Under the pieces are notes generated by a model. It was given only the letters and a program-made list of their open reading frames with translations. It was not told where the DNA came from and did not search any database. A DNA stretch of 64,000 nucleotides from Apodospora peruviana. Taxonomy: Eukaryota > Ascomycota > Sordariomycetes > Sordariales > Lasiosphaeriaceae. Below, piece by piece: positions 45,774 through 58,432 of this stretch. The first letter of the stretch is position 1. The number at the start of each line of letters is the position of its first letter. The position numbers and the translations under genes were made by a program. Where the stretch lies: contig JAUEDM010000001.1 in NCBI GenBank assembly GCA_033439685.1, positions 7,812,001 through 7,876,000 of the forward strand, given 5' to 3'.

Positions 45774-46902
45774 CCTGATGAGTGATTTTAAGCTTGGTAC
45801 TTTTGTTTTGTTTGGCTGTTTCGCACGCGCATGCAATATGGATTTTTTTATCCTACTTTATCATCTATTTTCAAGTTTGGCGGCCCCGACGGCGATTCAA
45901 ATACTATACCAGATGTTTTTCAAATGCAAACCGCGTTGTAGGGTGGATTATCTCGTTTTATCCCTGATTGTTGTGTGTTTTCATTGTAGGCTCTTGGTCA
46001 GGCTTGCTCATTTAGTGATGAGTTGAATCACGCCACGAAAAGTTTGTGATTGACGAGGTGATGTTGGAAGATGGATGATGAATTTTTTTTGTGTGTGAAT
46101 TGTGTCTCTTTTGGGGGCAGTAATAGGAGAGTAGATGTAACTGCTGCCCATTACTTTCAAATGTTGTGTGTTTATTTGAGTGAGCGATGCCAGTGATATT
46201 CATCCATGATGGGTTGACCAACCCTTCACACTGCTATTTAATTGTGGCATGACTGCCATTCCTAGGATGGATCTGGACAGGCAAAGTCTGATGATCGAAA
46301 GTAGTACCGCCCTATTAATCGCTTCTTTCATTTGTCAAAGTGTATACCCTGCAGTATGGTAACGATTCCCACCCAACCGTTTCCGCTTCACCCCAAACAC
46401 CAGAACCGGAACGCTAATGTTATCTTTTTGTGCTCCCAAAATCCCAAATAAAACAACCGATCCAAGTCTATGATGTGTTTCCCTTCTCCTCTTCGTTTAT
46501 CTTACATGTAAAGGTAGTGGTGTGTTTAAGGTGAAAGAAGAGAGGAGAATAGAAGGACGGTATCTGCGACAATATAGACAGAATATTAGATGTGGCATGT
46601 GTGCCTCGCGATCCTCTCTTCTGCTTATCAGAGAGATATACCCCTCTGTATCAGCGGCGCCGATATCTATCAAGATGCCGGGTTCCATGTATATGATCCC
46701 GTACCACAGAGGTAGCCAAACCAACGCTCATCGCCACTCAAGGAGGGACGTACCCTTTGCTCTTCGTTTTATACAATACTCATACAATTCTTGACTCTTA
46801 GTTTATACATGTCCCATCTAGGCAGCGACTGAACGGGCGTCGGTTTGGATTAGGCGCGGTTGTGTAGTTGGTCGGGTTGATTTCTTCGGTCGACTGCGTC
46901 AA
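45774..46902. other. Convergent spacer between SNX3 and RIM2-like gene
   Basis: It holds AT-rich 3' flanks of two convergent genes. No gene or repeat is supported. Confidence 0.5.
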
Positions 46903-48157
46903 TCATGACTTGGTACCAAGTAGACGCAGGATCACCTCGTACATGCCAAACATGATGGCAGCGCTCGGGACGGTGCGGAGAAGATGGGGCGTCAGGCCGC
47001 CATAGAGGCCAATCATGCCCTCCTGTTTGAAGACAAGTTTGAAGCACTGGATGAGCCCCGTGTACTTTTGGCTACCATCGGCCATAGGAGCTTGTCGTAA
47101 CCGGGTACGAGCGACCTAAAGACATCAAAACCACGATCAGCCAGTGTTTCACGACATGACGAAGAGACGAAAATCCTTACCTCGTGAGGATACGTCAAAA
47201 TGGCGGCAACAAACTTTGCGCCGCCAGCAGCGCTAACATTACCCGTCCAGTTCACCGTGTGGTCCCACCACGTCTTCTCCCTCCCGCTCAGCAGAATATT
47301 CTCCTCGCGCAGCGCCAACGACTTCTTCATCTGCTCATACATCACCCACTGTAGCGTCGACTCGGCCACGCCCAGATAACTCGCGCTCATACCCTTGTAC
47401 AAGCCGCGGATGCCCTCGTTCCGCAATATCTGTTTTATGCAGTCCCAGCTGTTCTTGTATTGCCGTGTGGCCAGCCCGCCGCGTTCTCTAGCCACGTTCT
47501 TATCCAACTGCAGCCTCGTCTTGACCATCCATATCGGGTTCGTCATCGTGCTCGTCACCACGCCCGCCAGCGTGCCCGCGCCCAGGTGTACCCATGCCGC
47601 CTCTTTCCCGCCGTTCATGTAGTCGGCGATCAGCCGCTTGCCGTTGCCGTAGGTGAAAAAATTGATGGACCGCGCCGGCACGACGCCGACCAGGTTCGGG
47701 CCGAGGCCCTTGAAGAGCGCCCGCGGACCTTCCTGCCGGTACACGGCCCGTAATATCTGGACCGTCTCGCCGAAATGATAGCCGATAGCCCGGACGGGGT
47801 TCATCGGGGCGGTGAGGTTGGCGGCCCGCGAGGCGCGTATTTGCGCTTGGTAGAAATCGGACTGTAGCCGGGTTTTGAGCACGTCAAGGGGCGCTGTCAG
47901 AGTCGCGGCGGTCATGCCGCCAATTCTGAGGGTAGCAAACGAGTAATCAGCGGAGTGAAGCGGAGACAAAGTAGCATATGACCTTCTCACCCTCCGGCCA
48001 CGAAATGCGCCCATGATTTCGCAAAAGGGTTGGCTTTCTGGTCTGGACCCAATGTGTCGGGTATAACATCACCTGTCTCTCTTGACTGGACCAAGGGGAT
48101 GTCGTCGGACTTGTTAGGGCCACCAGGTAGTCTCATGGTGGCGAGTAAGGAGGCCAT
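46903..48157 (-). CDS. RIM2: Mitochondrial carrier, Rim2 (pyrimidine nucleotide) type
   Basis: Rim2-type carriers exchange pyrimidine nucleotides across the inner mitochondrial membrane, supporting mtDNA and mtRNA synthesis. Three exons (47991-48157, 47181-47925, 46903-47115) encode 374 residues. All three carrier repeats show the Px[DE]xx[KR]xR signature: PLDVLKTRLQ, PIWMVKTRLQ and, across the last splice, PHEVARTRLRQ. The order KSWAHFVAGGIGGMTAATLT and GRKYKN-like loops, with TRQYKNSWDCIKQILRNEGI, fit the Rim2 branch. The start at 48157 is the first ATG in frame; the 5' side lacks a stop nearby, so a short upstream extension is possible. Substrate assignment is by family resemblance. Confidence 0.9.
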
Positions 48158-49730
48158 ATTTCCTCCCGCAGAAGTGGTGCCCAACCTGGGTAAGCTGCTG
48201 GTATCAACAGGATCGAATCGCACGGCTCCGGGTTGGATTAGTTCGGCAGGCACAGATTTTCGCGTTGATGACCTTTTCTTTTGGTCAAAAAAAAAGAAAA
48301 ATGATTAATTAGATATATTTTCTCAGAAGGTGGGGTATAAAAAAGTTAATAAGGTCTTGTTTGCGACAGTGATGCGCCTAAGGCAAGAGTGAAAAGAGCG
48401 TCGTGATCGAGGCGAGAAGAAAGTTGAGCAAGAATCACAGGCGCAAATCTTTATCGGTGATAAGGTCCGCAGCAGGGTGGGAGTGGTTGATGCTTGCAGG
48501 CACGCACGTAATTCAACTTTTTTTCCTCAGCTGCTAGACGCGTCGCATGGCTTCGGTTCGTCGCTCACCTGTTTAATAAATACGGATAGTGAGTGCAACC
48601 CATCATTCCCGGGCCCCGCTTGCGTCATGGATGCTCCCGTCCAGTGAGGTACGTGATGACTAAGGTACTGGTCTGTGCTGTCAAAAGGGGGTGATTATTT
48701 TGTACAGAAAAGCGGTTTCACAAAAGGTCACGCTGCTGCTCCTCTTCATAGTCCACATTCACATTTGCAACAATTTTGATCAGAGGCAAAGGCCAAAGAA
48801 TATCACACAAACTCGAGGAGAAATTGCTAAGTTTGTATGGCTTCCTTTGTTCGTACCCTTGATGACTACCCGAGCTACCTGCAGTGTGATGAAAATGAAA
48901 TACCGGTAGAGTGGGATGGCCTGCCTGAACCACCATTTTCCCGCCCTGTCGTCCTGCAGCGATTACATGGAAACCTCCCCGTTAAAACAGGTCGCTGTGG
49001 CGAAACCTCTTCTTTCAGTAAAAAAGAAAGAGTAAAGGGCGGTCAGGATGAGCATACCCAACTCGAGGAGGTTCTCTTCCATCTGCCCGAATTCCTCCGT
49101 CGTGTAATTATCTGTCAGAGTAAAATCCCGAAACTGACCAGCCTAGACTTTTGTAAGCCGGTCTTTGAGATCACACAACCCTCTCCGTTCAACAGAGAAC
49201 AGTAAAATGAATGCCCCTCTCGGCTTGAAGGAGAGGTTGGTTGTATGGACACAATAGTGTCTTTTGCCCATTATGCAAATAGGTGAGAAGTCTTGCAATT
49301 TTGTCGTCGTCCATTAAGATAAAAAGAGAAAAAACAGAAACATGAAGTGGTAGAACTGCAGGTAGGGTATCTCGGTGCACTTTTTGTACCTCTTTCAACC
49401 AGAAGTTGGAAAATGCTGAACGAATAAAGGAAGATACAGACCATGAAGGTGCGACTTTGAGGTGTGCAGTTTGAGCCGTTGGATTTTCTCGGTCTGGCAA
49501 TATGAGATGGACAAACTTTTCCATCCAGTCAGTGTAAGCCATTCCAATCCATCCCTTGGATGGAAAGAGAAACCACGCTGTGGTCTTCTTTGGGACTTGG
49601 GCAAACAACTAGCAGCGAGAAGCATGCCAGAGGACAGCAATGAAAGCCTAAGCTCTGCCAAGACTAAAAGAAAAAGACATGCCAAATTGGAGTAGGCAAG
49701 AGGCTCATCACCGCAGACCATCAGGATCGC
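48158..49730. other. Spacer between RIM2-like and RRM genes
   Basis: This 1.6-kb spacer holds the RIM2-like promoter and the RRM gene 3' end. A 122-codon plus-strand frame (48837-49205, starting MASFVRTLDDYPSYLQ) has no recognisable family and could be chance. Nothing else is seen. Confidence 0.4.
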
Positions 49731-52140
49731 TTAGTTCTTCTTGAAGAGAGCGCGATGCAGAATGCGCTCTATCACACTCAACTCTCGAACGGCGGCGTGC
49801 TTGAGAGTCATATCGTCATACGCCTTTCCCTTAGGGAAGTTGACTTCGTACCAAAGGTATCCCCAGTAACCATTGCCGGCGCCGTTGACGGAGCGGTGCG
49901 TGGCCTCGATGGTGGAGCGCTCGCTGAGGGGCTTGCGTTTCACGAAGCGAATGGTTTCCTCGCGGATAATGGCAATGTACCACTCCAGAACGTCGAGGGG
50001 GATGCCCGGCTTGGGGCACAAAGCCAGCTGGTGAGGCCACTGATCAGGGAAGCGAGGTTGGTTGAAGCCGTGCTGCTCAAACTCAGACAATCCGACGGTG
50101 TAAGAGATATTGTCCTTCTGGGCCGGCGTAAATCCCGGGCACAGCATGGCAGCCGTGACCAGGCGTTTCATCAGTTGGCTATTGATCGTAGCTTCCTGGG
50201 CGGCAGTCTGCTGACGATCCATGGCAGTTTGAAGGAGGGTCATGAGCCGAAGAGCCGCATTGTAGACCGCATGTCGCTGATGGACGGTGATATGGTCCGA
50301 CATGTACCAGGGCAACTTCTTGATGGTTGAGATCATACACTCATATGGGCGTTGAGGGCAGTCCTTGGAGAAAGGAGATCGATGAGGGATCTCGACGTGC
50401 TTCACTAGCATCGTCATCTCTTCCTCGGTCACAAAGCCCTTGAAAGTCTTCCAGGGCATCTCAGGAATAGGAGCTTGAACCACCGGCTTAGATCCATCCC
50501 AAAAGATGCCGCTCGCCAGCGGAAAGAGGTCTTTCATAAGGCTGGACTGGCTTGAGAGTTCCACATCGACAGGACGATCGCCCAAACGCGCGAGACGGCC
50601 CCGGCTCATGGTATTGTGGTGGCGTTCAACGGCCTTCATAGCATCCTGCAAGGTCATGAATTCGACATAGGCATCGAGGGTTTTGCTTGTGACTCGCTCC
50701 ATAATGATATGAACTGGCTCTTGGTTATCATTGAGGATCTTGGAGTTGCGGCCCAGGAAAGCAATTATCTCCGAACGCTTGGTGGCAAAGGGGATATTCT
50801 TGATCTTGATGACCCCGTAGCTGACGGGCGACGATTGGCTGCAGCTCTCAATAAACGGGAAGTTGGCAGGGTCAAGGGCGACTTCCGTGTCAGGCAGACC
50901 GGTAGGGCCTTGGGTCAACCTATTCAGATGCTCAGATCGCAGGGCCTGAATCTCGGGCGCAACAGGACCATGGGATATCGGACCAGGTGACGTCTCATCG
51001 CTCTCTTCGACCATTGGCAGAAGAGCACGGGAAACAACTGCACGGTCGTTGTTGGTCGGTGATGAGAAAGGGTCATCAGGACGATCAGACACAATAATCC
51101 CACCGTTGGTTGGGCTCGAGATGCCTTCGAGCGAAAATCGGGGTGGTGTTGGGAAGGACTTCGCATGAGAACGCGGAGCAAAGTTACGGGGCTCAGACTG
51201 GTTGTAAGGACCGACAGAGTGCGGAGTGCCATGATTCCCGGGTATCATTGACTGCTTCGGGGTCGTGTCGATGCTGGCACAGTTGTTCTCCGGGCTACCG
51301 ACCGATTCGTTGAAAGCCTGTCCCTGGTTGGTTTGCTGGTTCACTTGCTGATTGTAACCGCCCGCGTTGGAGGCTGTAGGCTGGCCGTATTGCTGGCCAG
51401 TAGCATGCTGCGAAAACGGCGTGTTGGCGGCGAACTGGGGATACATGGTCATGTTCATCATGCCTAAAATATTGTTAGTGTTGCTACTATGGGCGGAATT
51501 AAACTTATTCTTGGAGGCGGGAAGCAAACTTACCATCAGAGACTGGCGGAGATGAGAGAGTCTGTCCCGAATAATATCCTTGAACGGGATACGGGCATCC
51601 AGGACCGCCCATACCAGCAGGGCTAGCAAAGCCGTTAGAAGGGTAGCAATTGGCAGCTGCTGCAGCAGCGGCATAACCTCCGGGCTGGTTGTTGTTAGCA
51701 TATTGCTCAGCCTCTTGACCTGTACAATAATATCCCCATACCATCATCGGAACGGGATTGCCCGGATACTGAGCCATGTTGGCGTTGGCAACAGCCATAA
51801 TCGGCTGAGTAGGCGGGGCCTGGTAGACCGGAGTGGGATTGGCAACTTGGCCATAATGATGGCCGACAACTTCCGGTTTCTTCATATTCGAGATGGTTTC
51901 CGAGTCATTGTCGGTCTGGTCGACGCCTCCAGCGCGCGTATCGTTGATCTTAGTCTCTGTCTCTGTCTCTGTCGATGAAGCTAGTGACGCTCCGGAAGGC
52001 TCCTCGTCGTTGTCATAGTCACTGAGAAGGGCGCCGCCTCCCTCATACTCTTCGGAATCATCCAGGATGGCGAAGCGGTTCTTGTCCTTCATTTTGTCAA
52101 GCGTCTTCTTGACCGCATCCTTCGGCACGTTGCTCGCCAT
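49731..52140 (-). CDS. RRM-domain RNA-binding protein, function unknown
   Basis: Two exons (51534-52140 and 49731-51463) encode 779 residues. The N-terminal half is disordered: an acidic start (MKDKNRFAILDDSEEYEGGG), then Pro/Gln/Asn-rich sequence. One RRM is visible (about residues 413-490): VIKIKNIPFATKRSEIIAFL, with AYVEFMTLQDAMKAVERH as its RNP1 side. A conserved-looking helical C-terminal region follows, with MPWKTFKGFVTEEEMTMLVK, RPYECMISTIKKLPWYMSDH and YWGYLWYEVNFPKGKAYDDM. I recognise a fungal family style but no characterised member. The splice gives SDGMMNMTMYPQF, with a CACTAAC branch site. Confidence 0.88.
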
Positions 52141-54192
52141 TTTGAGCGCGTTTCTCGCACGGGCGTATCTCGCACTCTAGGAAGCCCAAAGTTAGCCACG
52201 GATCGAGCAATATGCTGGAAAGTCGAGAAGGAGAAAGGAAAACGAGCAGCGCAAGTTTTGAGCTTGCATGTGTGTGGAAAGTGAGATGGGGTGAGGCGAG
52301 TGTATTTCCAAATGGAGAACGGGGAGTTCATAGGATTTTGAACCGTACCTAGGTATGTTTTAGAGTGAGTACGAGTTAATTACAGGCGATGTCAGTGCAA
52401 AAGGTATGCTTCGTAGCAGTACTCCTCCAAGTGATGCACTGCGGGAAGGACGGATGGGAGGGATGAAGGAGGTAGGAAGCGAACGATGAAGTGGGAAAAG
52501 GAAATTCCTTGCTTGCCAACGGAGTTCGCTCGGCGGACTCGGCGGACTCGTTGCGCCTTCCTGGGGCTAGGGGAAAACACGGTCAGGGGGTCTTCGGACG
52601 AGGGTTCGATCCCAAAAGGAAAGATGAGAATTGGGAAAGTTGGATGAGGAAGTGGATGTTCGTCCAAGGTGTATTCGGATGGCCATAGGACTCCACTCAC
52701 TGGAGGGACTCGGAGCGCCTCCAACATCATTGGACTATGACGATGCCATCTCTAAGCTGTTAGAGATGGCTTCAGAATCTGGATATTCAAACTGGGTAAA
52801 TGATGTCTTAAAGAAACAGTGGTTACGGTGATCCCCTGGTGCATTCGCCCTTCCTGTTTGCCAGACCGGCGGTGATGAATCGAGAGGAATGATGATTGAA
52901 GGGGAGAAGGACGGAAGCAAATGCGGTTACGGCTATACTGCAGTGCGCTTTTGAGTTTACTTACCTTTAAGAGTGAATATACCCAGCGATAAGCTGCGAC
53001 GACGAGATGCTATGGTGGAACGCAGCTGTAAGATAGGTACACTGGTGAGTGGTGAGGGTTGAAGGGTTGCGAGATGTGTGATGCTTTCCGGAAGGACGTG
53101 GAAGATCTGTGGAATTTGGAAGAACTTGAAGGGGAAGATTTGTTGGACATAGATGTAAACCTTAGAAGGAGGGACCATGTGACTTACTGCTTGCAAGCGG
53201 AGGGACCGCAGGCGGTAAACAAATGACTGGGGAAGTGACCGATGTTTATGGTCCAAACATATACGGACGGGACTGGACAAAGGAAGGAATTTCAAGTTTG
53301 GCACACAGTTATGTCACGTTTTGTGTGCATATCCCGGCGAAGGTTGACTGAGGGCTCCGTGTCCAGACTGGCATCAGGAAGCAAACAAATGAGCTTCGGC
53401 TTCTTCCTATTGTTGGTGGAGAGAGACTGTCAGCGTCGCTAGAACCTGTGGAAATAGCGTGCCTGCCTTACTAGGAAGAATCCAAACGGTGATTCCATCC
53501 GAAGTTCTGCTACCAAAATGACGGGGTAGAGATGGAGCATCGGAACATAGCCTGCCTGTTCCCTCACAATCCCTTCGACCCAAGCTGGTGCGGTGCTTGT
53601 AGCGAGACCGTCAAGCCCGATGAGAGTAAGCCGCTGGTATGACATGAACAGAGGTCCAAGGGAAAAAAGTCGAAAGGAATTTATGGGCTCCAGATCAATA
53701 CGTCAGCTTGACGACTTCTTTGGATTCAACATATGTTGCATGTGGCTTATTCTAGAAACAGGTCGCCTGACCGCCGAGCATGTTCATCATCTCCACTTGC
53801 GAATACTGGTTGTCCATATAATGAACCCCAACTTCAGAACCAAAGACATGATGCGAAAAGACAAGAGGGGAAAGGGCAAGAAAGATCGAACAGAAGCCGG
53901 AGGCTTTGAGATGAGAGAGCTTTTTGAACAGAGAATATTTTTCTCCTGTCGTGACTGAATAAAGAGCCGGGTATAGTACCGATAATGTGGTAACAAAACG
54001 AGCCAGGTGTTTATGCCCTCGAGCGAAGCCCAACAAAATATCAATTTTTTTTCATGTTCCGCTCTTCGCCAAACTCCATAGGCGATGCGTCAAAATCCGC
54101 TTCATTCTACCACCCAAAGGCTAATCGGCCAGAAAATAACAGGAACATGGCCGCATATAGAGTATTTGCCTCGCTTACACAAAATTCCCCCC
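52141..54192. other. 2-kb spacer between RRM gene and ARPC4
   Basis: It contains the RRM gene promoter, probably a long leader, and the ARPC4 3' flank. No frame here resembles a known protein. GGGTTCGATCCC at 52603-52614 looks like a tRNA B box, but the flanks do not fold into a tRNA. Confidence 0.45.
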
Positions 54193-55259
54193 TCAGTCAA
54201 ACTAGAAGCAACGAGTCAATTCGGATATCCTACAAAGGAGTATAGCATGCAACTTACCGGAGTCAAGAAAGACTCTGCTACGAATCGAGCTCGCGCGTTT
54301 AGCTGGCGAAATGTTAGTCCTGGGCACGCAGCCTTCTCTTTGGTGCTACAAGACGTACAAATAGCTTCATCTCAGATATCTCCTTGTCCACCTCTTCCAT
54401 GAATTCGATTACAAAGTCGACCAGTTTGTTCTTGAGCATTTGCTCGGTGTGATTGTTGGTAATAAGGAACTTTGAAGAGCAGATGTTAGCAGAGGGGCAA
54501 TGCGATTCCATGGACGGATCAACGAAAGGTGATGCCATCTGTCTGCGGCCTGGGAGAACTTACACTTATATCATATCCCTAGGGCATGAGTGTTAGTCTA
54601 AATGTATCAGGGACGGTGGGTGACCTACTTACCTTGATCGGCTTCCGCCGGAGAATGAAGAAAGACTCGGCGCGCTGGGTTAAGAACCGACTGAACTTAT
54701 GAACGAGGATAGATTCGATTTCGTCGGCTTGTTTGATCTTGATGCTATGTGGCTATCAGTTTCTGTCCTCTCAAGACCATTGGGTAGGACCTTACCTGAT
54801 GCGAACGCTGTTGATGCTCGGCTCGATAAGAACCCGCTCATTCTCATTTCTTGCGATCGTCAAGGGATGTAGGAGAACCTCGGGAGATGTTTTCGCCTCG
54901 ATTTCCGGAACATTGTGCCGCTCGGCCGTCTGAGATGCGAAGTTGGAGCTGTTATTATTGTTAGTCGCCGCCAAGCAGTCCGGGGACAGTACCGAACGCG
55001 CTCACAGGCATAGAGCAGCCGTCAGACTGCTCCGTACAGCTTGGAGGTATGGGCGAAGCGATTGGGACTGTGATTCTCCGAGTTAGCATACGTCTGTATG
55101 GATGAGGTGTAGACCTGAGCTGCGCAGTGGAAGCTAGGAAGAGGAAGCTGTACACGCGCTGCCAGAGAAAGGGGCTTCGGCGTAGGACCAGCGGGAACGA
55201 GTGGCTGAGAGAGAACAGAGCTCGGGTCGTAGTAGTAGCACGGTATGAACACTCACCAT
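54193..55259 (-). CDS. ARC19: ARPC4, 20-kDa subunit of the Arp2/3 complex
   Basis: ARPC4 forms the structural core of Arp2/3 with ARPC2 and supports actin branching at endocytic sites. Eight coding exons encode 169 residues, the family length: 55257-55259, 55006-55067, 54796-54948, 54633-54744, 54564-54578, 54359-54469, 54258-54302 and 54193-54201. The first coding exon is only the ATG, followed by GTGAGT. Exon 2 begins SQSLRPYLQAVRSSLTAAL. The 15-nt exon encodes GYDIS and the 9-nt last exon FD-stop. The joined product reads ERHNVPEIEAKTSPEVLLHP, LIEPSINSVRISIKIKQADE, KPIKGYDISFLITNNHTEQM and LNARARFVAESFLTPFD, all family-typical. The symbol is the yeast name. Confidence 0.95.
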
Positions 55260-55757
55260 GTTGGCTGTTTTTGAGTAAGGTGCTCAATCAGTCCAAATCG
55301 TCGTCGTCGGCCGGTCACCGTTGTTCGTGATGGATCCAAGTCTCCAAGGTGGGCTGTGGGCACGTAATGTGGTGGGCGGAGGTGGGGCAGCCAGCGGGAC
55401 GACTAGGGTGGACAGCAGACAGCTGGAGCCTTGCAGGGAAGTTGATGTTCCATCGACAACTGAAAGCGACGGTCCTCTTTACCTCAAACCCCCCGACAGC
55501 TGCATAATTACCTAATCTGGCGGCAAGGTTGAAGCTCACTCAGCTCGGTCCAAACCACAGAAAGCTAAACAGACCCCGCCGCCTTCTGTGGTCTTCCACC
55601 CCGTACCAGAAACACCCGACAGCTCATGAGTGACGAAGCACAAGGCTGCCTTAACCGACGTGCATCAACTATTTCCAAGGCGCCACCCAATATTTCTCTA
55701 CTGCAACTATCCATTCTGCATTCATCACATCCCCATTTCTAACTGGAGCTAGCCAAC
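55260..55757. promoter_or_regulatory. Divergent promoter of ARPC4 and UBP6
   Basis: About 500 nt separate the two divergent start codons and must hold both promoters. No specific site is assigned. Confidence 0.5.
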
Positions 55758-57551
55758 ATGGCGTCAATAACTGGTATTTGTGCACCCCCAACTGCTTCCA
55801 TGCCGGTGTTGTCCATCATGCACTGCATTGTAACCTGCCATATTCGCTAACCTCTGCCTTCTCCAGTGGTGGTCAAGCACAAGGGTAACAAGTACGATGT
55901 CGACATTGATGAGTCCTCGACCGGCGAGGTCTTCAAATACCAACTCTTCAGTCTCACCGGCGTCGAGCCCGAAAGGCAGAAGATTCTTGTCAAGGGCGGC
56001 CAGCTCAAGGATGACACTGATATGAGCAAGCTGGGCCTGAAGCCTGGCCAGGTGATTATGATGTTGGGTACTCCTGGCGAGGGCGGAGGTGCTATCGTAC
56101 GGCCTACAGAGAAAGTCAAGTTCGTAGAGGACATGACCGAGGCCGAAGCAGCGCAACAGCAGGGAGCGACGCCAGCGGGACTTGTCAATCTTGGTAATAC
56201 CTGCTACCTAAACTCGACCCTGCAGACACTCCGCGCCATACCCGAGCTGCAGGATGCTCTTGGCGAATACAAGAGCGGCGGTGCAAACGCATCTCATTCC
56301 CTCCCCAGCGTGGACTTGGCCACCCCGCTGAAACGGCTGTTCAAGGATATGTCGCAAACTCAGGAAAGCATGCCGCCATTCAACTTTTTGGAGACCCTCA
56401 GGAGGGCCTTCCCCCAGTTTGCCGAACGTGCAAAGACAGGCCATGGGTACGCGCAGCAAGACGCAGAAGAAGTCTGGTCACAGATCGTTTCGGCACTGAA
56501 GCCAAAGTTGATGGTAAAGGATGGACGGCAGGCTGGGGAAGGTTCCTCAGGCTCTGCTTCTGCCCCGGCATCTTTTTTCGACAAGTACATGGGAGGAGAA
56601 TTCTCAAGTACGCTTGAATGTGATGATCCCGCGGCCCGCGAAGCCGGCGAACAGCCCACGTCCTTCAAGGAATCCTTCCTCAAGCTCAACTGCCATATCG
56701 ATGGCCAGACTAACCACCTGACTGATGGAATCTCAAACGGCCTGAAAGAGAAGATCGAGAAGAAGTCCCAGGTCTTGGACAGAGATACAGTATACACCAA
56801 GACCTCCAGGATCTCTCGGTTACCCAAGTATCTCACCGTCCACTTTGTTCGCTTCTTCTGGAAGCGCGAGGTACAGAAAAAGGCCAAGATCATGCGAAAG
56901 GTCATCTTCCCCCTCGAGCTCGACGTCGTCGAGTTCTGCACAGACGATCTGAAGAAGATGCTCGTTCCCGTCCGAGACAAGGTCCGCGAGGTCCGCAAAG
57001 ATGAGGAAGACATCGAGCGGGCCCGGAAGCGTCGTAAGAAGAACCCTGCGCTCGACGACGACGAGGCGGAATCGTCGGCATCAGCATCAGCGGTTAAGAA
57101 GAAGGATGAGAAAAAGCCAAGCACCTCCGCAGATGGCGATGTCGAGATGGGAGAGACCTTCAAAACGGATGCGGAATTCGAAGCTGAGCAGGCGTCTGCT
57201 CTCCTAGCCGCCAAGAAGGAACTACATTCATTGATCAGCCCCGATTTGCTCAAAGATGACGGCGCCAACCAGTCAGGTCTATATGAGCTGCGCGGTGTGG
57301 TCACGCATCAGGGCGCCAGCGCCGACAGCGGCCATTATACCGCGTATGTCAAGAAGACCGGCCCTAAGGATCCCAAGACTGGTAAGGTCGGAGAGGAGGA
57401 TGGAAACTGGTGGTGGTTCAACGACGACAAGGTGACGGAAGTCACCCCTGATAAGATAGAGACATTGTCAGGTGGTGGCGAGTCCCACTCGGCGCTTATT
57501 CTGCTGTATCGGGCGATTGCTCTGCCTACTGCCGAGGGCTTGACGAAGTAG
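55758..57551 (+). CDS. UBP6: Ubp6 (USP14), proteasome-associated deubiquitinase
   Basis: Ubp6 binds the proteasome base and removes ubiquitin chains from substrates before degradation. Exon 1 is 16 nt (55758-55773) and exon 2 is 55867-57551; together they encode 566 residues. The N-terminal ubiquitin-like domain reads ITVVVKHKGNKYDVDIDESS and TGVEPERQKILVKGGQLKDD. The catalytic Cys box is GLVNLGNTCYLNSTLQTLRA with Cys118, the same number as in yeast Ubp6. The His box is SADSGHYTAYVKK with His495, followed by GNWWWFNDDKVTEVT. An acidic, Ser-rich insert with a KRRKK-type run lies near residues 380-425. Confidence 0.97.
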
Positions 57552-58432
57552 CGGCCACCAGGACAACCCCAAGGAGACTTGGGAAGGAGTTTCGGGAGGT
57601 GGACGAGCAATGTTATTTGTTTTTTGATTTAGTCAGGAGCGGCAAGTGTAGACGTTATTGGCACAAATTACACGGACTGAGAATTCATATGAGATATATG
57701 GGATACAGGAAATGGAGATTCTTGTGGGGTGTTCCACGGAAACTGACATGCATAGCTTCTAAAAACGCCTGTATCAGCTATCTATTTTGTTTTCCCATAG
57801 GGATATTTCACTTCGTCACGGACATGAGGTATCATCGGGACTTTGACGCTCATGTGTCTTAATGCAAGGGAGAAGTGAAGGTAGCATCGGGCTTCTGTCA
57901 TAGTTTCCAGTGTTTTGCAATATGCTCAACAACTGAGTGGCTTCTAGGTTCTCTGGGCTCTATGGCAGTATGTGTGAACCTGTAGAAAGACCAATCTATG
58001 AATCCGCATGCCCAACCGAACAGATCGTGGACCGGAGCGGAATACTGTATCTTTTAAGACGAGCATCAGCGAGAAGACTGCTTCCAGCCAGGCGGCCGGC
58101 ACGCAGACAGACCTGCATGACGCAACTATATCCTTCATATCGTTATTCTCTCCGGCTCAAGATCTATTCCAAGAGGTTGGTAGACTCGGGTCCACGTGCG
58201 TAGCAAAGCCCTTGCAGTGACATAAAGCATGCTTTGAGGTCATGGTAGGCCTCCTTTTCTCCAGCCCGTCCAGCATGTAATCTCACCGAAACGAACGGTG
58301 TCGCAGGCAGTCGCAGCAGTTTCCAAACTGCAACTACGCCAATGGTGGTGTTTGAGTTCGTGATGTGTTTCAGCCTTTTGCTGGTATACAAATCCCATTC
58401 TGCTCCCCAGGATCTATTTCTCTTCCCATTAT
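57552..58432. other. Convergent spacer downstream of UBP6
   Basis: It holds the 3' ends of two convergent genes. Nothing else is supported. Confidence 0.5.

Noticed and set aside
48837..49205. 122-codon plus-strand frame starting MASFVRTLDDYPS
   Set aside because: No family resemblance and no splice or promoter context; a chance frame is more likely.
52520..52625. Possible tRNA, from a B-box-like GGGTTCGATCCC
   Set aside because: The T-arm stem cannot form beyond two pairs, and no A box, anticodon arm or acceptor stem is found around it.
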